A DNA stretch of 64,000 nt from Diphasiastrum complanatum (GCA_029204225.1 CM055107.1:43501507-43565506), one strand, 5' to 3'; numbered from the stretch's first letter, positions 10,736-22,842 are shown. Notes: generated by a model not told the origin, from the letters alone. Made by a program: numbers and translations.

Positions 10736-12740
10736 ATGGAAGGCTCAACCTCAGATATTCGCTTGATCAACAAATTCAACGGAGAAGATTTTCACATGTA
10801 GAAATTCGAGATGAGGATGCTGAATCAACTTGCTGCAATAGGTTCGCCTATTTCAGAAGAGGACTCTATGATGTCTCTTCTAGCTAGTTTTCCATCCTCC
10901 TATGACAATCTGGTGTTGCTCCTGAGCAATACTCCTACGCTATCTCTCCAGAAGTTGACAACAAGCTTATTACAAGAAGAAGTATGGAGAAAGAGCTATC
11001 TACAACAAGTACCAAGTCAATGGCCCTATGCTTCAATAAGCAATGTTCTAAGAAGAAGAACTTCAAGGACAAGAAGATGAAGGCTGAGCAGTAAGATTAG
11101 ATGCAATCGCAACAATCGCAGAACAGTCTACAACAACAACATGCCAAGAGCAAACTATTTTGCAAATACTACAAAAGATCCAATCATGACATCAAAGAAT
11201 GTCAAAATCTCAAGCACAATGAAGCCAAAAAGAAGATGCAACAGCACTAGGAAGGAGGCTCTGACACTGCCATAAATTCCCAAGAAGACGATAAGGCACT
11301 GATGGTACAAGATGAACTCATTAGAGATGCCATGGATTGGTATCTCAATTCCGGTTCTTCTCAGCACATAACAACATGTAAATTCCTATTCGAAGATCTT
11401 ACACCAACACATTCGAAGTATGTTTAGTTTGGTGACTGAAGTGCATTGCAGATTGGAGCTAAAGGATCAATATGCCTCTACCTTCTGAATGGTGAATTAA
11501 CCTTGCTTAAGGATGTACTGTACATACCCAAACTGACAAAGAATTTAGTGTAAGCGAGCTTACCTTCAAGGCCAAGAGCATTTGGTATGAAAATTGTAGA
11601 AGGCACTTTACGACCTCAAGCAAGCTCCTAGGGCCTGGTATGAATGAATCAATCACTTCTTGTTGCAACACGATTTTACTTCATGCTTTGCAGACTCAAA
11701 TGTGTATCTCAAGAGTAAAGACTCAAGCGATGTGATAATAGCCTTACATGTTGATGATTCTTTAATCATTAGCACCTCAACTCAGTTATCGCACAAGACA
11801 AAGTCTCTATTGTCACAAGAATTTGAAATGACTGATTTAGGGCTAGTTCATTACCTACTTGATATGGAGATCACTAGAGATCATGCAATCAGAAGGATTA
11901 CTGTAAGCCAAGAAGCATATCTAAACAATGTACTTCGCAGATATGGCATGGAGGATTGTAAGTTGATAGACACACCAATGGATCCAGGATCCAAGCTATC
12001 CAAAGACATGTGTCCCAGAACTGATGTAGAACAGAAGGAGATGAGCAGATATCCTTATCAGTTCATCATCGGATCGATAATATACTCTATGAACTGCACA
12101 CGTCCTACACATGTCCTGATCTAGCTTATACAATAAGCACACTGTCACAATATATGTCCAAACCAGGCCTACAACATTGGAAGGCTCTGCAACGATTAAT
12201 GAGGTACATTCAAGTGATGAGGCACTATGCCTTGCGCTATAACGTAAATATAGATGTTGCACTTACACTAGTTACCTATACAGATTCTAATTGGGCAGGA
12301 GACGTTGATACCAGAAAATCCATGTCTGGGTATATCTGTTTCCTTGCAAGAGGACCCAATTCATGGAACAACAGAAAGAAAAAAATGCATTTTGTTGTCC
12401 TCCACAGAATTTGTTGCAGCTACGTCAGTAGTAAAGGAGATGATACGGCTTAGAAGATTGCTTCATAAGTTGCAATTTCTACAAATCGGCCCTACTGTAC
12501 TTCAGTGCAACAATCAGATTTGTATAGCTCTATCTCTGAACCCATGAACTCATGCTAGAACCAAACACATAGAGGATCAGTTTTATTTTCTTGAAGAGAA
12601 AGTTTAGAAAAAGATGTTGTACTAAGCTACTGTCATACAAACAATATGTTGGCTGATATTTTGACAAAACCATTGTCAAGGAAAAAACATTCTACTATGG
12701 TAGGATTGTTAAGTCTCAATTTGAGTTCGGATGCATAGCA
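10736..12740 (+). pseudogene. Family A copia polyprotein, integrase-less copy 1
   Basis: A gag start (MEGSTSDIRLINKFNGEDFH, then a stop) runs into a deleted gag (LNQLAAIGSPISEEDS, 10817 on), a knuckle region whose second cysteine is lost, and a protease region (WYLNSGSSQHIT, near 11338). The sequence then jumps to reverse transcriptase at KALYDLKQAPRAWYE: the whole integrase and the first half of RT are missing. RT continues as LHVDDSLIIS (HVDD in place of YVDD), then RNase H (YTDSNWAGDVDTRKSMSGY) with frameshifts, and ends at THARTKHIE and a polypurine tract (taagggggag). Several stops and frameshifts make it non-functional. The same protease-to-RT junction recurs in the next copy. Confidence 0.85.
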
Positions 12741-12757
12741 GTAAGCTTAAGGGGGAG

Positions 12758-13778
12758 TGTTGGAATTTAATCTTACTCCTACTCACCCTTTTCACCCCCT
12801 TCATCTCTTAAGAGAATCACTCTCTCAAGCATATGCAGAAATGGTCTAACTTTCTGACAATTTGCAAAAATACGCAAAAACTTTTAACATGCCAGACACC
12901 GCAGGGAACCGTAAGTATCTTGTCTACGGTCACTTACGAAAGAAACCGAAGTAAACTGCAAAGTCTCGCTTACAATCACATGCTAAGGCTCATCGCCAGA
13001 AACCATAAGTGTCTTGCCTACGGTTACTTACGAAAGAACGAGCTGCAAGACATCGCAAAGTCTTGCTTACGATCAATAAAGCAAAGACTACAACTCACCA
13101 CCAAAGGCACTGCAAGGCAACGTTAAGTTATCACTTACAGTCACATACGAAGACCAACGGAAGGAGTCAACCACAACGAACCGCAACACTCCAGCCTACG
13201 GTCCATTACGATGCTTTAGCAAACCGAAGACAACCACCAAGCTGAGGCTTGCAGTCAGGTTACAGTTGCAACGGCGCCACATTTTCACGTTCCTGATGTG
13301 TACGAAGGAGATTCTTTTGCTGTACCTCTTCACATCTTCACGATGCATCAATAACCTATCTACAGATCAAGTACAAGGGCTACTAATGATCTTTTGAATT
13401 GTGATTAGAATAACCAAAGAACTTTTGACAACTATACAGACATCTGAGCATTTTGAAGAGCAGAGATACAGAGATGATTGATCAATGTATTCACAGAGAT
13501 CAAACAACCAAAAGCGATCTTCTAGTAGTTGAGTCCTAAGAGTTAGTGATCATTTAGAGATCGTAAAGAGTATTATGAAAGATAGCATTCATTAGCTTTT
13601 GTAAGTAGGATCACACACTTTGCGTGATTGTTTTGTGATCTGATATCATTCTTACTACAACACCCTTTTATACAGAAGCGCTATTTTCCATATCAGTTGT
13701 ATTTATGTTGAATGTTTGAATGCCTCTCAATCTTTTTCTCTATTATCAGAACGTATTTGTCAAAAACAGAGAATAGCA
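12758..13778 (+). repeat. Family A copia 3' LTR, truncated at its 3' end
   Basis: It begins tgttggaatttaatcttact directly after the polypurine tract and matches 15632-16870 of the next copy. Between about 12900 and 13160 it holds several copies of a short near-palindromic unit of the form cgtaagtNtcttgNctacgg...cttacgaaag. It breaks at aatagcatgactg (13772-13784) straight into gag of the next copy, so roughly the last 200 bases of the LTR (present at 16871-17070) are missing. Confidence 0.75.
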
Positions 13779-13783
13779 TGACT

Positions 13784-15620
13784 GATCGAAAAGGAGCTAT
13801 GGGGATATATCAATGGTTCTATGGCCAAACCGACGAAACCTAAAATGCTACCAGCATGGGAAGCAAAGGATGGAAAAGCTCTTGCCATCGTATCCTTGAA
13901 TTTGAAAGACACCCAGATAGCTTCTGTATCAAACTGTACCACTTCAAAAGAAACATGGGACACTTTGACAAGCATTTATGAAAGGTCAGATGTTTCGACA
14001 CATTTCTTCTTGAGAAAGAAGGTCCTAGTCATAAAAAAGAGCAAAGGAATCTCAATCAGTGATCATCTGAACAAGTTCAAGCAGTTGCTGAATCAACTTG
14101 CTACAATAGGTTCGCCTATTTCAGAAGAGGACTCTATGATGTCGCTTCTAGATAGTTTTACATCCTCCTATGACAATTTGGTGTTGTTCTTGAGCAATAC
14201 TCCCGTGCTATCTCTCCAGAAGCTGACAACAAGCTTATTACAAAAAGAAGTACGGAAAAAGAGCTTATCTACGACAAGTACCATGTCAATGGCCCTGTAC
14301 TCCAATAAGCAATGTTCTAAGAAGAAGAACTTCAAGGACAAGAAGATGAAGGCTGAGCAATAAGATTTAATGAAACCGCAACAATTGCAAAACAGTCGAC
14401 AACAACAACTTGCCAAGACCAAATTATTTTGCAGATACTACAAAAGATCCAATCATGACATCAAAGATTGTCGGATTCTCAAACACAATGAAGCCAAAAA
14501 GAAGATGCAACATCACCAAGAAGAGGCTCTGATTCTATTAGAAATTTCCAAGCAGATGGTAAGGTGCTGATGGTACAAGACGAACTCATTAGAGATGCCA
14601 TGGATTGGAATCTCGATTTTGGTGCTTCTCAGCACATGACACCATGTAAATTCCTATTCGAAGATCTCACAACAGAGTATGTTTAGTTCGGTGATTGAAG
14701 TGCATTGCAGATTGGAGCTAAAGGATCAATATGCCTCTACCTTCCGAATGGTGAGTTTTTAACCTTGCTTAAGAATGTACTGTACGTACCCAAAATGACA
14801 GTATTTACTGTCAGTAAGCAAGCTTACCTTCAAGGCCAAGAGCATTTGATAAGAAGGCACTTTACGGCCTCAAGCAAGCTCCTACGACCTGGTACGAATG
14901 AATCAATCACATCTTGTTGCAGCACGATTCTACTTCATGCTCTGTAGACTCAAATGTGTATCTCAAGAGTAAAGCCTCAAGCTATGTGATAATAGCCTTA
15001 CATGTTGATGATTCTTTAATCATCAGCAACTCAACTCAGTTATCGCACAAGACAAAGTCTCTATTGTCACAAGAATTTGAAATGATTGATTTAGGGCTAG
15101 TTCATTACCTACTTGATATGGAGATCACTAGAGATCGTGCAAGCAGAAGGATTACTGTAAGCCAGGAAGCATATCTGAACAATGTACTTCGTAGAGGATC
15201 GATAATATACTCTATGGTCTGCACATGTCCTGCGCATGTCCTAATCTAGCTTATACAATAAGCACACTGTCGCAATATATGTCCAAACCAGGCCTACAAC
15301 ATTGGAAGGCTCTGCAACGATTAATGAGGTACATTCAAGTGACAAGGCACTGTGCCTTGCGCTATAACGTAAATATAGATGTTTCACTTACACTAGTTAC
15401 CTATACAGATTCTGATTGGGTAGGAGACGTTGATACCAAAAAATCCATATCTGGGTATATCTTCTTAGAGAGAAGGTTCAGAAAAAAGATGTTGTACTAA
15501 GCTACTGTCATATAAACAATATGTTGGCTGATATTTTGACAAAACATTGTCAAGGAAAAAACATTCTACTATGGTAGGATTGTTAAGTCTCAATTTGAGT
15601 TTAGATTCATAGCAATAAGC
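13784..15620 (+). pseudogene. Family A copia polyprotein, integrase-less copy 2
   Basis: Gag enters mid-domain as LIEKELWGYINGSMAKPTKP (the ATG at 13821 is internal, not the true start) and runs through the UBN2-type gag (TSKETWDTLTSIYERSD, FKQLLNQLATIGSPISEEDS) to 14363. The zinc-knuckle region reads FCRYYKRSNHDIKDC, with tyrosine where the second cysteine belongs. A protease scrap follows (DWNLDFGASQHMT, with the active-site DSG changed to DFG). As in copy 1, integrase and early RT are deleted. RT (LHVDDSLIISNSTQ) and RNase H (YTDSDWVGDVDTKKSISGY) follow, with an extra deletion after NNVLRR. It ends at taagggggag. Confidence 0.85.
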
Positions 15621-15631
15621 TTAAGGGGGAG

Positions 15632-17070
15632 TTTTGGAGTTTAATCTTACTCCTACTCACCCTTTTCACCCCCTTCATCTCTTAAGGAAATCACTCTCTC
15701 AAGCATATGCAAAAATGGTCTACCTTTTTGACAGTCTGCATAAATACACAGAAAACTTCAACATGCCAGACATGGCAAGGAACCGCCAGAAACTTTAAGT
15801 GTCTTGCCTATGGTCAGTTATGAAAGAGACCGAAGCAAACCGCAAAGTCTTGCTTACGATCACATGCAAAGACTCACCGCCAAGAATCGTAAGTGTCTTG
15901 CGTATGGTTACTTACAAAAGAATGAGCTGCAAGACATCGCAAAGTCTTGCTTACGATCAACGAAGCAAAGACTACAGCTCACCACCAAAGGCATCACAAG
16001 ACACCGTAAGTTATCACTTACGGTTACATACAAAGACCACATTAGAGGAGTTCTAAATCCAAAAAAGACCCTTTGTAAAGATTCTTTTTCTATTTTTTCT
16101 CAATTTTTTTTTACACATGGACCAATCAAAACACTCAAATTTGAAATCTATGTAACGTAACTTTTTGAGTCCACATTTTGATTCCACACTAAAAATGGCA
16201 TAACTTTTTAGTGGTAAGTCCAAAATTAGGGGAGTTTGGTGCATTGGAAAGCGCTCAACAAGGGCTTTCCAATGATATGCTACATGACATGCTTCTGAGC
16301 TACGATTAAAAAGTTATGGCAATTCAAAAGTATCAGTGTTATAATATTCTAATAATATAAATTACATCTTGCACGAATTCTTAAAGGGTCTTTTTGGATC
16401 TCAAAACTCCTCTAATGAACGGAAGGAGTCAACCGTAACGGTTCACAACACTCTAGCCTATGGTCCATTGTGATGCTTTAGCAAACCGAAGACAACGGCC
16501 AAACTAAAGATCTCTTGACAACTATATAAACATCTGAACATTTTGAAACGCAGATATATAGAGATGATCGACCAATGTATTCACAAAGATCAAAAAACCA
16601 AAAGCGGTCTTCTAGTAGCTCACTCCTTAGACACGGTTAGTGATCATTTAGAGAGAGTTAAGAGTATTATGAAAGATAGCATTCATTAGCTTTAGCAAGT
16701 AGGATCACACGCTTCGTGCAATTGTTTTGTGATCTGATATCATTGTTACTACAACCCTTTTATATGGAAGCGCTATTTTTCATATCAGTTGTATTCACGT
16801 TGAATGTTTGAATGCCTCTCAATCTTTCTCTCTATTATCAGAACTTATTTGTTAGAAACAGAAAATAGCACGACTGTCTTCAACGCCTAAATTCTTCGCA
16901 TTCTCTATGGCTGTCTATGACATCTACTCTGACATCTAAACAAATCAAAACCACTCTGCATTCTTAATCTCTAAAGTAATCCAAGATCATTCTTCATCAT
17001 TGTTTTTCTTTGGTGGGACGACGACCTCTACTTCGCTGCGGCCTATGAACATCCATCCTGCGTCCCATCA
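15632..17070 (+). repeat. Family A copia 3' LTR, full length with an insertion
   Basis: This is the only apparently full-length family A LTR in the window. It begins ttttggagtttaatc (TG mutated to TT) after the polypurine tract and ends gtcccatca. It contains the cttacg/cgtaag short-repeat cluster (about 15790-16030), and a 378-bp inverted-repeat element splits it at 16040-16417. Without the insertion the length is about 1060 bp. It runs through the motif aatagcacgactg (16864-16876) without a break, unlike the two other places where that motif marks a junction. Confidence 0.75.
16040..16417. mobile_element. 378-bp MITE-like inverted-repeat element
   Basis: Terminal inverted repeats of about 36 bp are visible: cattagaggagtt at the left and aactcctctaatg at the right. 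Both continue inwards as atccaaaaa and agacccttt on the matching strand. The empty site is visible in the sister LTR near 13153 (agaccaacggaagg), which shows that this block is an insertion. The target duplication is at most one or two A residues, so the superfamily is unresolved. There is no coding capacity. A partial relative lies at 61495-61630. Confidence 0.8.
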
Positions 17071-18519
17071 ATCTAGGACCTCCATTTTCTAGTAGGTTAA
17101 GCCATAGAGGAGGAGGTTTAGTTTAGGGTTTTATCAGAGAAAAGAATGGATTTTACCATCAAGAATACTCACCACCATGCTCATTACTGTCTTTCTTGCA
17201 TCCATATCCATGCTAGTTGGGAAAAGCTTTAGGGAGGGTTAGTTGGGAGAAGCCATAACTTGTGCTAGTTGGAAGCCATAGTGTGATAGGGGATACTTTT
17301 AAGCTAACAATAATTATGCACAAGTGGAATATTTGTAAAAATGATGAGATTTAGCTTATACTCTTAGCATATCAATGGGGATCTTTCTTTGTATTTCATC
17401 TTCACACATCATCAATTGAATAGTTCAAGCTTATTCTTCACACATCATCAAAAGTTCAAACCACAAAATATAATTTGTTACACCATAAACAAAATCTGCA
17501 AGTATTCATTTCAAGAGTGAAGATTTTTATTACAAGGGAGTCACTATTTAGTCAACTTAGGGTATAACTTAGAAAATGATCCAAATTATGCATGTATGCC
17601 AAAGAGGAAGATAAAACTAGCACATTTTGTAAAAAGATTTTCGTGAAACAAAAAAAAAAAAGCACGTAGGTGGGGGTGCTACATAATGATATCATGATTA
17701 TAATGAGAAAAAGATTTAAAGCTTTATCAAACTAGCAACTAAAATCATAGTAAAGTTATCATAAATATATCTTTGAGGACCAACTAGTCCAAAATATTGA
17801 CAATTGATAGTGGTGCACTAAAATGAGTGGTGATTGAAGTCATGATGGTATCTAGCATGGAACTTAACTAGCTAGCTTTTATCTACTATCGCAAGCCATG
17901 AGCCACGTATAGAGCTCAAGTTGTGGCCTAGTCAGCTCGTAGGACCCATGTCCAAGAGCTAAGCTGATTTTGCCAACTACGGACAACTCATGGGATCCAT
18001 ATTCGGGAGCTAGACAGATTCTGCCAGGCTTGTCAAACTTAAGCAACAAAATAAAAACTAAGTCCATAAAAGCGTGCTTTACCAACAACACTATATTATA
18101 GGATAGAGGGGGCGCGCAATATTACAACATATTATAGGGGAAGCCATGCAGACTGAAACTTGGACAACTCTACTAGCGCCAAGAATTTAGTCGCTAGGTC
18201 TCAGCTCCCTCTACCAACAAGACAAGCACAATGCCTAGCATTTGTTGGTGGCCTTGAGACTAGTCAATCCATGTATGAATGTAACCTCTTCAAGGTTTAA
18301 GACGTTCTTCTTCTTTTGTCCACTCCTTGATGGTCTTTGGCTATTTTTTAATTGAGTCACCCTCCATGGTCCAAGCCTTTGTCTCTTTATTCTAGATCCT
18401 TCAATTCTATGCCCCACAAGATTTTGCCCGTCTTGCCTCCTTTTGTGTTGTTGAATCTTCTATCTCTTGTAAAGTATCTACTTTGCTACATGTGCCTCTC
18501 TCTAGAAGAATTCATGCTC
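17071..18519. other. Spacer without recognised features
   Basis: There are only short frames and AT-rich sequence. A short repeated phrase (tagttggg.../agttggaagccata, about 17215-17280) and a poly-A run near 17650 are the only structure noted. Confidence 0.4.
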
Positions 18520-18606
18520 CCCTCCTCAACCATTTCCCTTGGAAAAACTTTGGGCCCCGATGGGATGTTCCTTGAGTTATTCATTAAGTTCTGGCCACAA
18601 CAGGCT
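18520..18606 (+). pseudogene. Possible LINE reverse-transcriptase scrap
   Basis: The frame reads TISLGKTLGPDGMFLELFIK followed by FWP. This resembles the L1-type reverse-transcriptase motif GKAPGPDGxPxEFxKxFW at the start of the RT palm. Only about 29 codons are recognisable before copia RT sequence takes over near 18637. The match is to a short motif and rests on family knowledge, so it is tentative. Confidence 0.45.
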
Positions 18607-18636
18607 TTGCCTTCTTCAACTGGCCAAGGCCACCTA

Positions 18637-20249
18637 ACCGGTATATCGAAGTCTGCAACCTATCTTAATCACGAGCCGACGTCTATCCAAGAGACACTCA
18701 GTCAACCTGATTCAGATCTCTGGAAAGAAGCTATGGATAAAGAGTATTCATCTCTTATTAAGAACTAGACATGGACGATTGTCGAATTACTTGCCAGCAG
18801 AAACGTAGTTGATTGCAAATGGATTTTCAAAGTCAAGTACGATGCGTATGGAAGCAACAACAGAAGAAATGCACGACTTGTCGCCAAGGGTTTTTCTCAG
18901 GTATACAATGTCGATTACACTGAGATCTTCAGTCCAATAGTCAAGCATTCTTCTATTCGACTTTTGCTATCATTTGCCGCTGTAGTAGATTTGGAAATAC
19001 ATCAAATGGATGTACAAACAACATATCTCAATGGAGTTATTGAAGAGGACATTTACATGGTGCAACCCAAAGGCTATATTATCAAGGGTAAACACAATCA
19101 TGTGTGTAAACTCCATAAGGCACTTTATGGCTTGAAGCAATCTTCTCGAGCATGGTTTCAAAGGATCAATACTTTCCTTATTGATCATGGCTACATGCAA
19201 AGCTCTTCAGATTCTAATGTGTACTTCAAAGTAGTGCAACAATCTTTTATCATTGTCACTCTATATGTGGATGATACATTGCTTTTCAGCAACGGTACCA
19301 ATCTAATAAAAGAGGCCAAGACAATGCTATCTTCCGAATCGATTTGGGTGAAGCTCATTTTTGCCTTGGTATACAAATCCACAGAGATAGAAAACAGTTG
19401 TTGGTTTACATTACACAACAGAGGTACATCTACAACATGTTAGTCAGATATCATCTGATTAATTGCAAGTTAGCTCTCTCACCAATGGAACCAAGTCTCA
19501 AATTGTCAAAGGACTAATGTCGTCAAACAATTCATGAGAAGCAACAGATGCGTGAGTATCCTTACCATTCTATTACAGGATCTCTTATGTACGCAATGAT
19601 CTATATCAGGCCAGACATAGCTTTTGCAATCAGCTCTCTTAGTTAGTTTATGACTAACCCTGGTATAAAGATTAGAAGGCTCTAATCAGAGTCATGAGAT
19701 ATCTTTGAGCTACTATGGACTTTTGCATTTGTTATGGAGCAGTCGGCAATGACAAAGTCAATTTACTCAGTGGTACACAAATGCAAGTTGGGCAGGAGAT
19801 GAAGACACTCGTAAATCCACTTCCGGATTTACATTCTTCCTCAATAATGGTCCACTTTCCTGGAACTGTCGCAAGCAATCTTCAGTAGCTCTATCTTCCA
19901 TTGAATCAGAGTATATCACAGTCTCTCAAGCTACAAAGGAAGCAATTTGGTTGAGGAACTTACTCTCAGATATCGGTCTGAATCAATCTGCTCCGATATT
20001 ATTATTTTGTGATAATCAAAGTGCCATTGCCTTATCAACCAACCCCACATTTCATTATCTGAGTAAGCACATTGAACTGAAGTATCATTTTGTCAGAAGC
20101 AAAGTTCTCAACGAAGAGGTTAGATTGTAGTACTGTAGAACGCAAGATATGACAACAGATATTTTTACCAAAGCATTAAGCTTGGAAACACACAGAAAAT
20201 TTTGTGTTGAACTAAGTTTGAAGGTCAAGGCATTCAAGGATTCAGATTA
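18637..20249 (+). pseudogene. Family B copia RT-RNase H pseudogene (copy 1)
   Basis: The copy starts in the linker before RT (SLWKEAMDKEYSSLIKN, near 18718-18767), stops once, then continues TWTIVELLASRNVVDCKWIF, NARLVAKGFSQ, MDVQTTYLNGVIEEDIYMVQ, LYGLKQSSRAWF and LYVDDTLLFS. RNase H follows with frameshifts (SWAGDEDTRKSTSGFTFF-like near 19790, then DNQSAIALSTNP and HYLSKHIELKYHFVR) to FTKALSLETHRKF. It ends at a polypurine tract (taaggaggag, 20248-20257). Gag, protease and integrase are absent. The copy at 51230-53433 is clearly the same family over the RT. Confidence 0.85.
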
Positions 20250-20257
20250 AGGAGGAG

Positions 20258-21053
20258 TGTTGGATTATTCTCCTTCTTACTAATCGACTAATCAGTTTTA
20301 ATCCTCATCCATTGTATATCCAGTTCTATGGATTTTCTCGTGTTTTTATATAGTCTGCAGAATAACAAGTGTTTTTACACAGTCTATAGAAATACACAGA
20401 GTTTGACAACAGTGTCGCATTTTCTCTCTCTACAAGCCTGATAGTTTCGCCTGTCGGGAAATAACGAGTAAAATTACACTGTCACATTTTTCGCATTTTC
20501 GCACACTGTCGCCTGTTAGGAATCTCATGTAAAAATGCAGTGTCGCCTTTTTCACATTTTTCGCCTATCAGGAATTACAAGTAAAAATGTAGAGTCACAT
20601 GTTTCGCATTTTTCAAAGTGCCTCAAATGTTAAGGAAATGACTCTGGCAAAGTGTGGGGCTATCTCAAATATGAAGGAAATGAGATTTTAGGACAGTGTC
20701 GCATTTTTTGCAAAAAGCTGACACTGTCGCCTTTTTGCGACACTGTCGCCTGTGGCAGTTTACGTTCATTTCTGTAGAGTGATAGTTTTAGTTCATTTAT
20801 GCAGACAGACTGTTTATGGCCAATTTCACCGCTTATCAGCAAGTAACTTTTGAGAAGAACTCGATGAATGCCAGTGGACTCCAGCCAACTGGCAATCGCA
20901 TTTGAAGACCTAATTACTTAGCATAAATCAGCTGTTCATACATCTCAATTATAATCTGAAATGTTATTGTGAATTGTGAAAGAGTTGAGTGTTATTACAC
21001 GACGCTTCCTGCGCTCTTGTCAAGCAGACCGTTCACAATTAGAAAGTATTGTT
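20258..21053 (+). repeat. Family B copia LTR, 3' truncated
   Basis: It begins tgttggattattctcct right after the polypurine tract. It matches the reverse complement of 25249-26100 and the plus strand of 53436-54116. It carries many gcgacactgtcgcc-type motifs (about 20400-20760), several of them near-palindromes. Similarity stops near 21053 (agaaagtattgtt), so the last part of the LTR is missing. Confidence 0.7.
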
Positions 21054-22317
21054 GTAGTAGAGAAATGTGGTTTGAGTTTGCTCGTCTCATCAGCCATTGG
21101 GGATTTATCTTATCTCTTGGAATTGACACCATCATGTTGGGTTACTCATAGATCAAGATCTCTTCTCTAACCTTCTGGCATGTGTGTAGACCAGTTGTTC
21201 TCTAGAAGATATGGAATGTGTGGAATCAACATGTTTTTGATGGATCCACGCCCCCGCCTCCACTTTGCTACGTTTTTTCTAAATACTACTTAATGCACTA
21301 TTGGACTGCCTCCGTGCTTAGTGTACATATGGTCCCTTTTACTTAACTTTGTATAGCGTGCCCCAGTGTTCAGGAAAGCCGACAAAGTCCAAGAATGGAA
21401 CCGACAACTTTTGCCAGAAATCGGCATGCTCAAAAAACTTGAAGGTTTTCTTAGGTCATAAATTAATGTATAACCATGTATTGAGGGTCATCCTCGGAAG
21501 AGTTCCTAAAATATAGGTTTTTGGAGGGGAACTCCAAAAAGGTTTCCCGAACATTGGCGTGCCCTAGGAGAAGACTATTTCTGCCTTGGGTTTGTACATT
21601 TGTGGAAATATACGTGTCTCTCAAAGAAAAGTTATCATATTTTGAGATTGGACTCGAGGTGCACGTGAGATCGATTATTCCTCTAGATATAATGTTGACG
21701 TCCACTAATGACCAAGATTATACCATTTGCTGACATGCCCAGTAAAGAAAACCTTCCGCGTTAGATGGCGGCCTAGACGCGCAAAATATCCAAAAAAAGA
21801 GACCTACTTTCTGTCGGTTCGATGAACTTAAAATTCCCATTTGCTGCTGCCTGATAAATAATGGCAAACAAGTATTTCCCATCCGGGTTAGCGTTTAAGA
21901 CTTAAACAAGAAAGACCATCGAATGTTTCCCACGTTTTCTATCTTTGCCACTTGTATATATTGAGGACTCCATTGTTGTTTGTTGGTATCTTCAGCAGTG
22001 ATCTGCGAAGCGATGTGCAGCTTTCAGCACTGATCTGCAGTGTTAGAATATATCTCCTACTTTGGAGCCTCTGTCGTGAGTCACCTTATACTCAGCTTGT
22101 TCTAAACGTATTCTGGGTTACAGGGCAAATTGTTATTATGTTTATTTCTTGAAGGAGGAATTGTTTGCCCTAAACCTTCAGCTTACCCGTCATCCTGATC
22201 CGGGGTTCGCTAGCAAGTTATTGTAGATAGATAGACTGTTCTTCTGTTCAGCTGCAATTCAAGTTTTGAAGTACGCTTTCCTCGGAAAAAGTTTTGGGTC
22301 AATTAGATCATCAAACA
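21054..22317 (+). promoter_or_regulatory. Upstream region of C2 gene 2
   Basis: There is no other gene here. A TATA box candidate (gtatata, 21954-21960) lies about 360 bases before the ATG. The string cccacgtttt about 25 bases upstream of it contains an ACGT core, the kind bound by plant bZIP/bHLH factors. The last hundred bases before the ATG (atagactgttcttc, agatcatc, aatgtgtgtgca) are conserved upstream of C2 gene 3, which supports a transcribed 5' leader. The assignment is inferred. Confidence 0.35.
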
Positions 22318-22842
22318 ATGTGTGTGCAATTGCCAAGGAAAACGCATAGATCTGTCAAAACAGAAGGTCGTTCACTGAAACACCGCACGTTAGAGTTGTT
22401 TATAGTGTCGGCAGAGCAGCTGGGGAACGGGAAGCAGTCCACTGGAAAAGTAAAGGCATTCGCTGTAGCTTATGTAGATCCAAAGCATAAATTGTGCACT
22501 CGCATGGATGATGAGGGAGGCACTTATCCCAGCTGGAATCAAAAGCTGAGTTTCGCCATTGATGAACGCCTGTTTAAAGATGCAGCCGCACAACTGACGG
22601 TAGAGATACATTGCTCCGGAACATGGAAAGACAAGCTTCTGGGTAGAGACAAGCTGGTGGGAACAGCCCGCATTCTCATAACAGATGCTGTGAAAGTTCA
22701 TAAAAGCCCAAAAATATATTCAGTCATGCCGATCGTCATCTTTCGTGACTCGCAGCCACAGGGAATCGTGAATGTTTGTGTTCCTCCCACTGGATGCTTT
22801 CCTGATCGATTTGACTTGAGTCTTTCTGTTAAGCATCGTTAA
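22318..22842 (+). CDS. Small C2-domain protein, SRC2-like (gene 2)
   Basis: This is a 174-residue, intronless protein made of one C2 domain. A basic N-terminus (MCVQLPRKTHRSVKTEG) leads into HRTLELFIVSAEQLGNG (about 23-39), then FAVAYVDPKHKLCTRMDD, the signature GGTYPSWNQKLSFAID, and AAAQLTVEIHCSGTWKDKLL. A doubled KDKLLG-RDKLVG hexapeptide and TARILITDAVKV follow, and the end is VCVPPTGCFPDRFD. The upstream in-frame codon at 22294 is TTG; the ATG at 22318 is chosen because the same MCV start and leader occur in gene 3. It lacks a signal peptide or transmembrane helix. Such plant proteins probably bind membranes and act in stress or defence signalling; that role is inferred. It is about three-quarters identical by eye to gene 3 and more distant from gene 1. 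Confidence 0.87.
   Translation: MCVQLPRKTHRSVKTEGRSLKHRTLELFIVSAEQLGNGKQSTGKVKAFAVAYVDPKHKLCTRMDDEGGTYPSWNQKLSFAIDERLFKDAAAQLTVEIHCSGTWKDKLLGRDKLVGTARILITDAVKVHKSPKIYSVMPIVIFRDSQPQGIVNVCVPPTGCFPDRFDLSLSVKHR

Noticed and set aside
22294-22317. Extended N-terminus for C2 gene 2
   Set aside because: The upstream codon is TTG, and the leader there is conserved with the non-coding leader of gene 3, so translation should begin at 22318.
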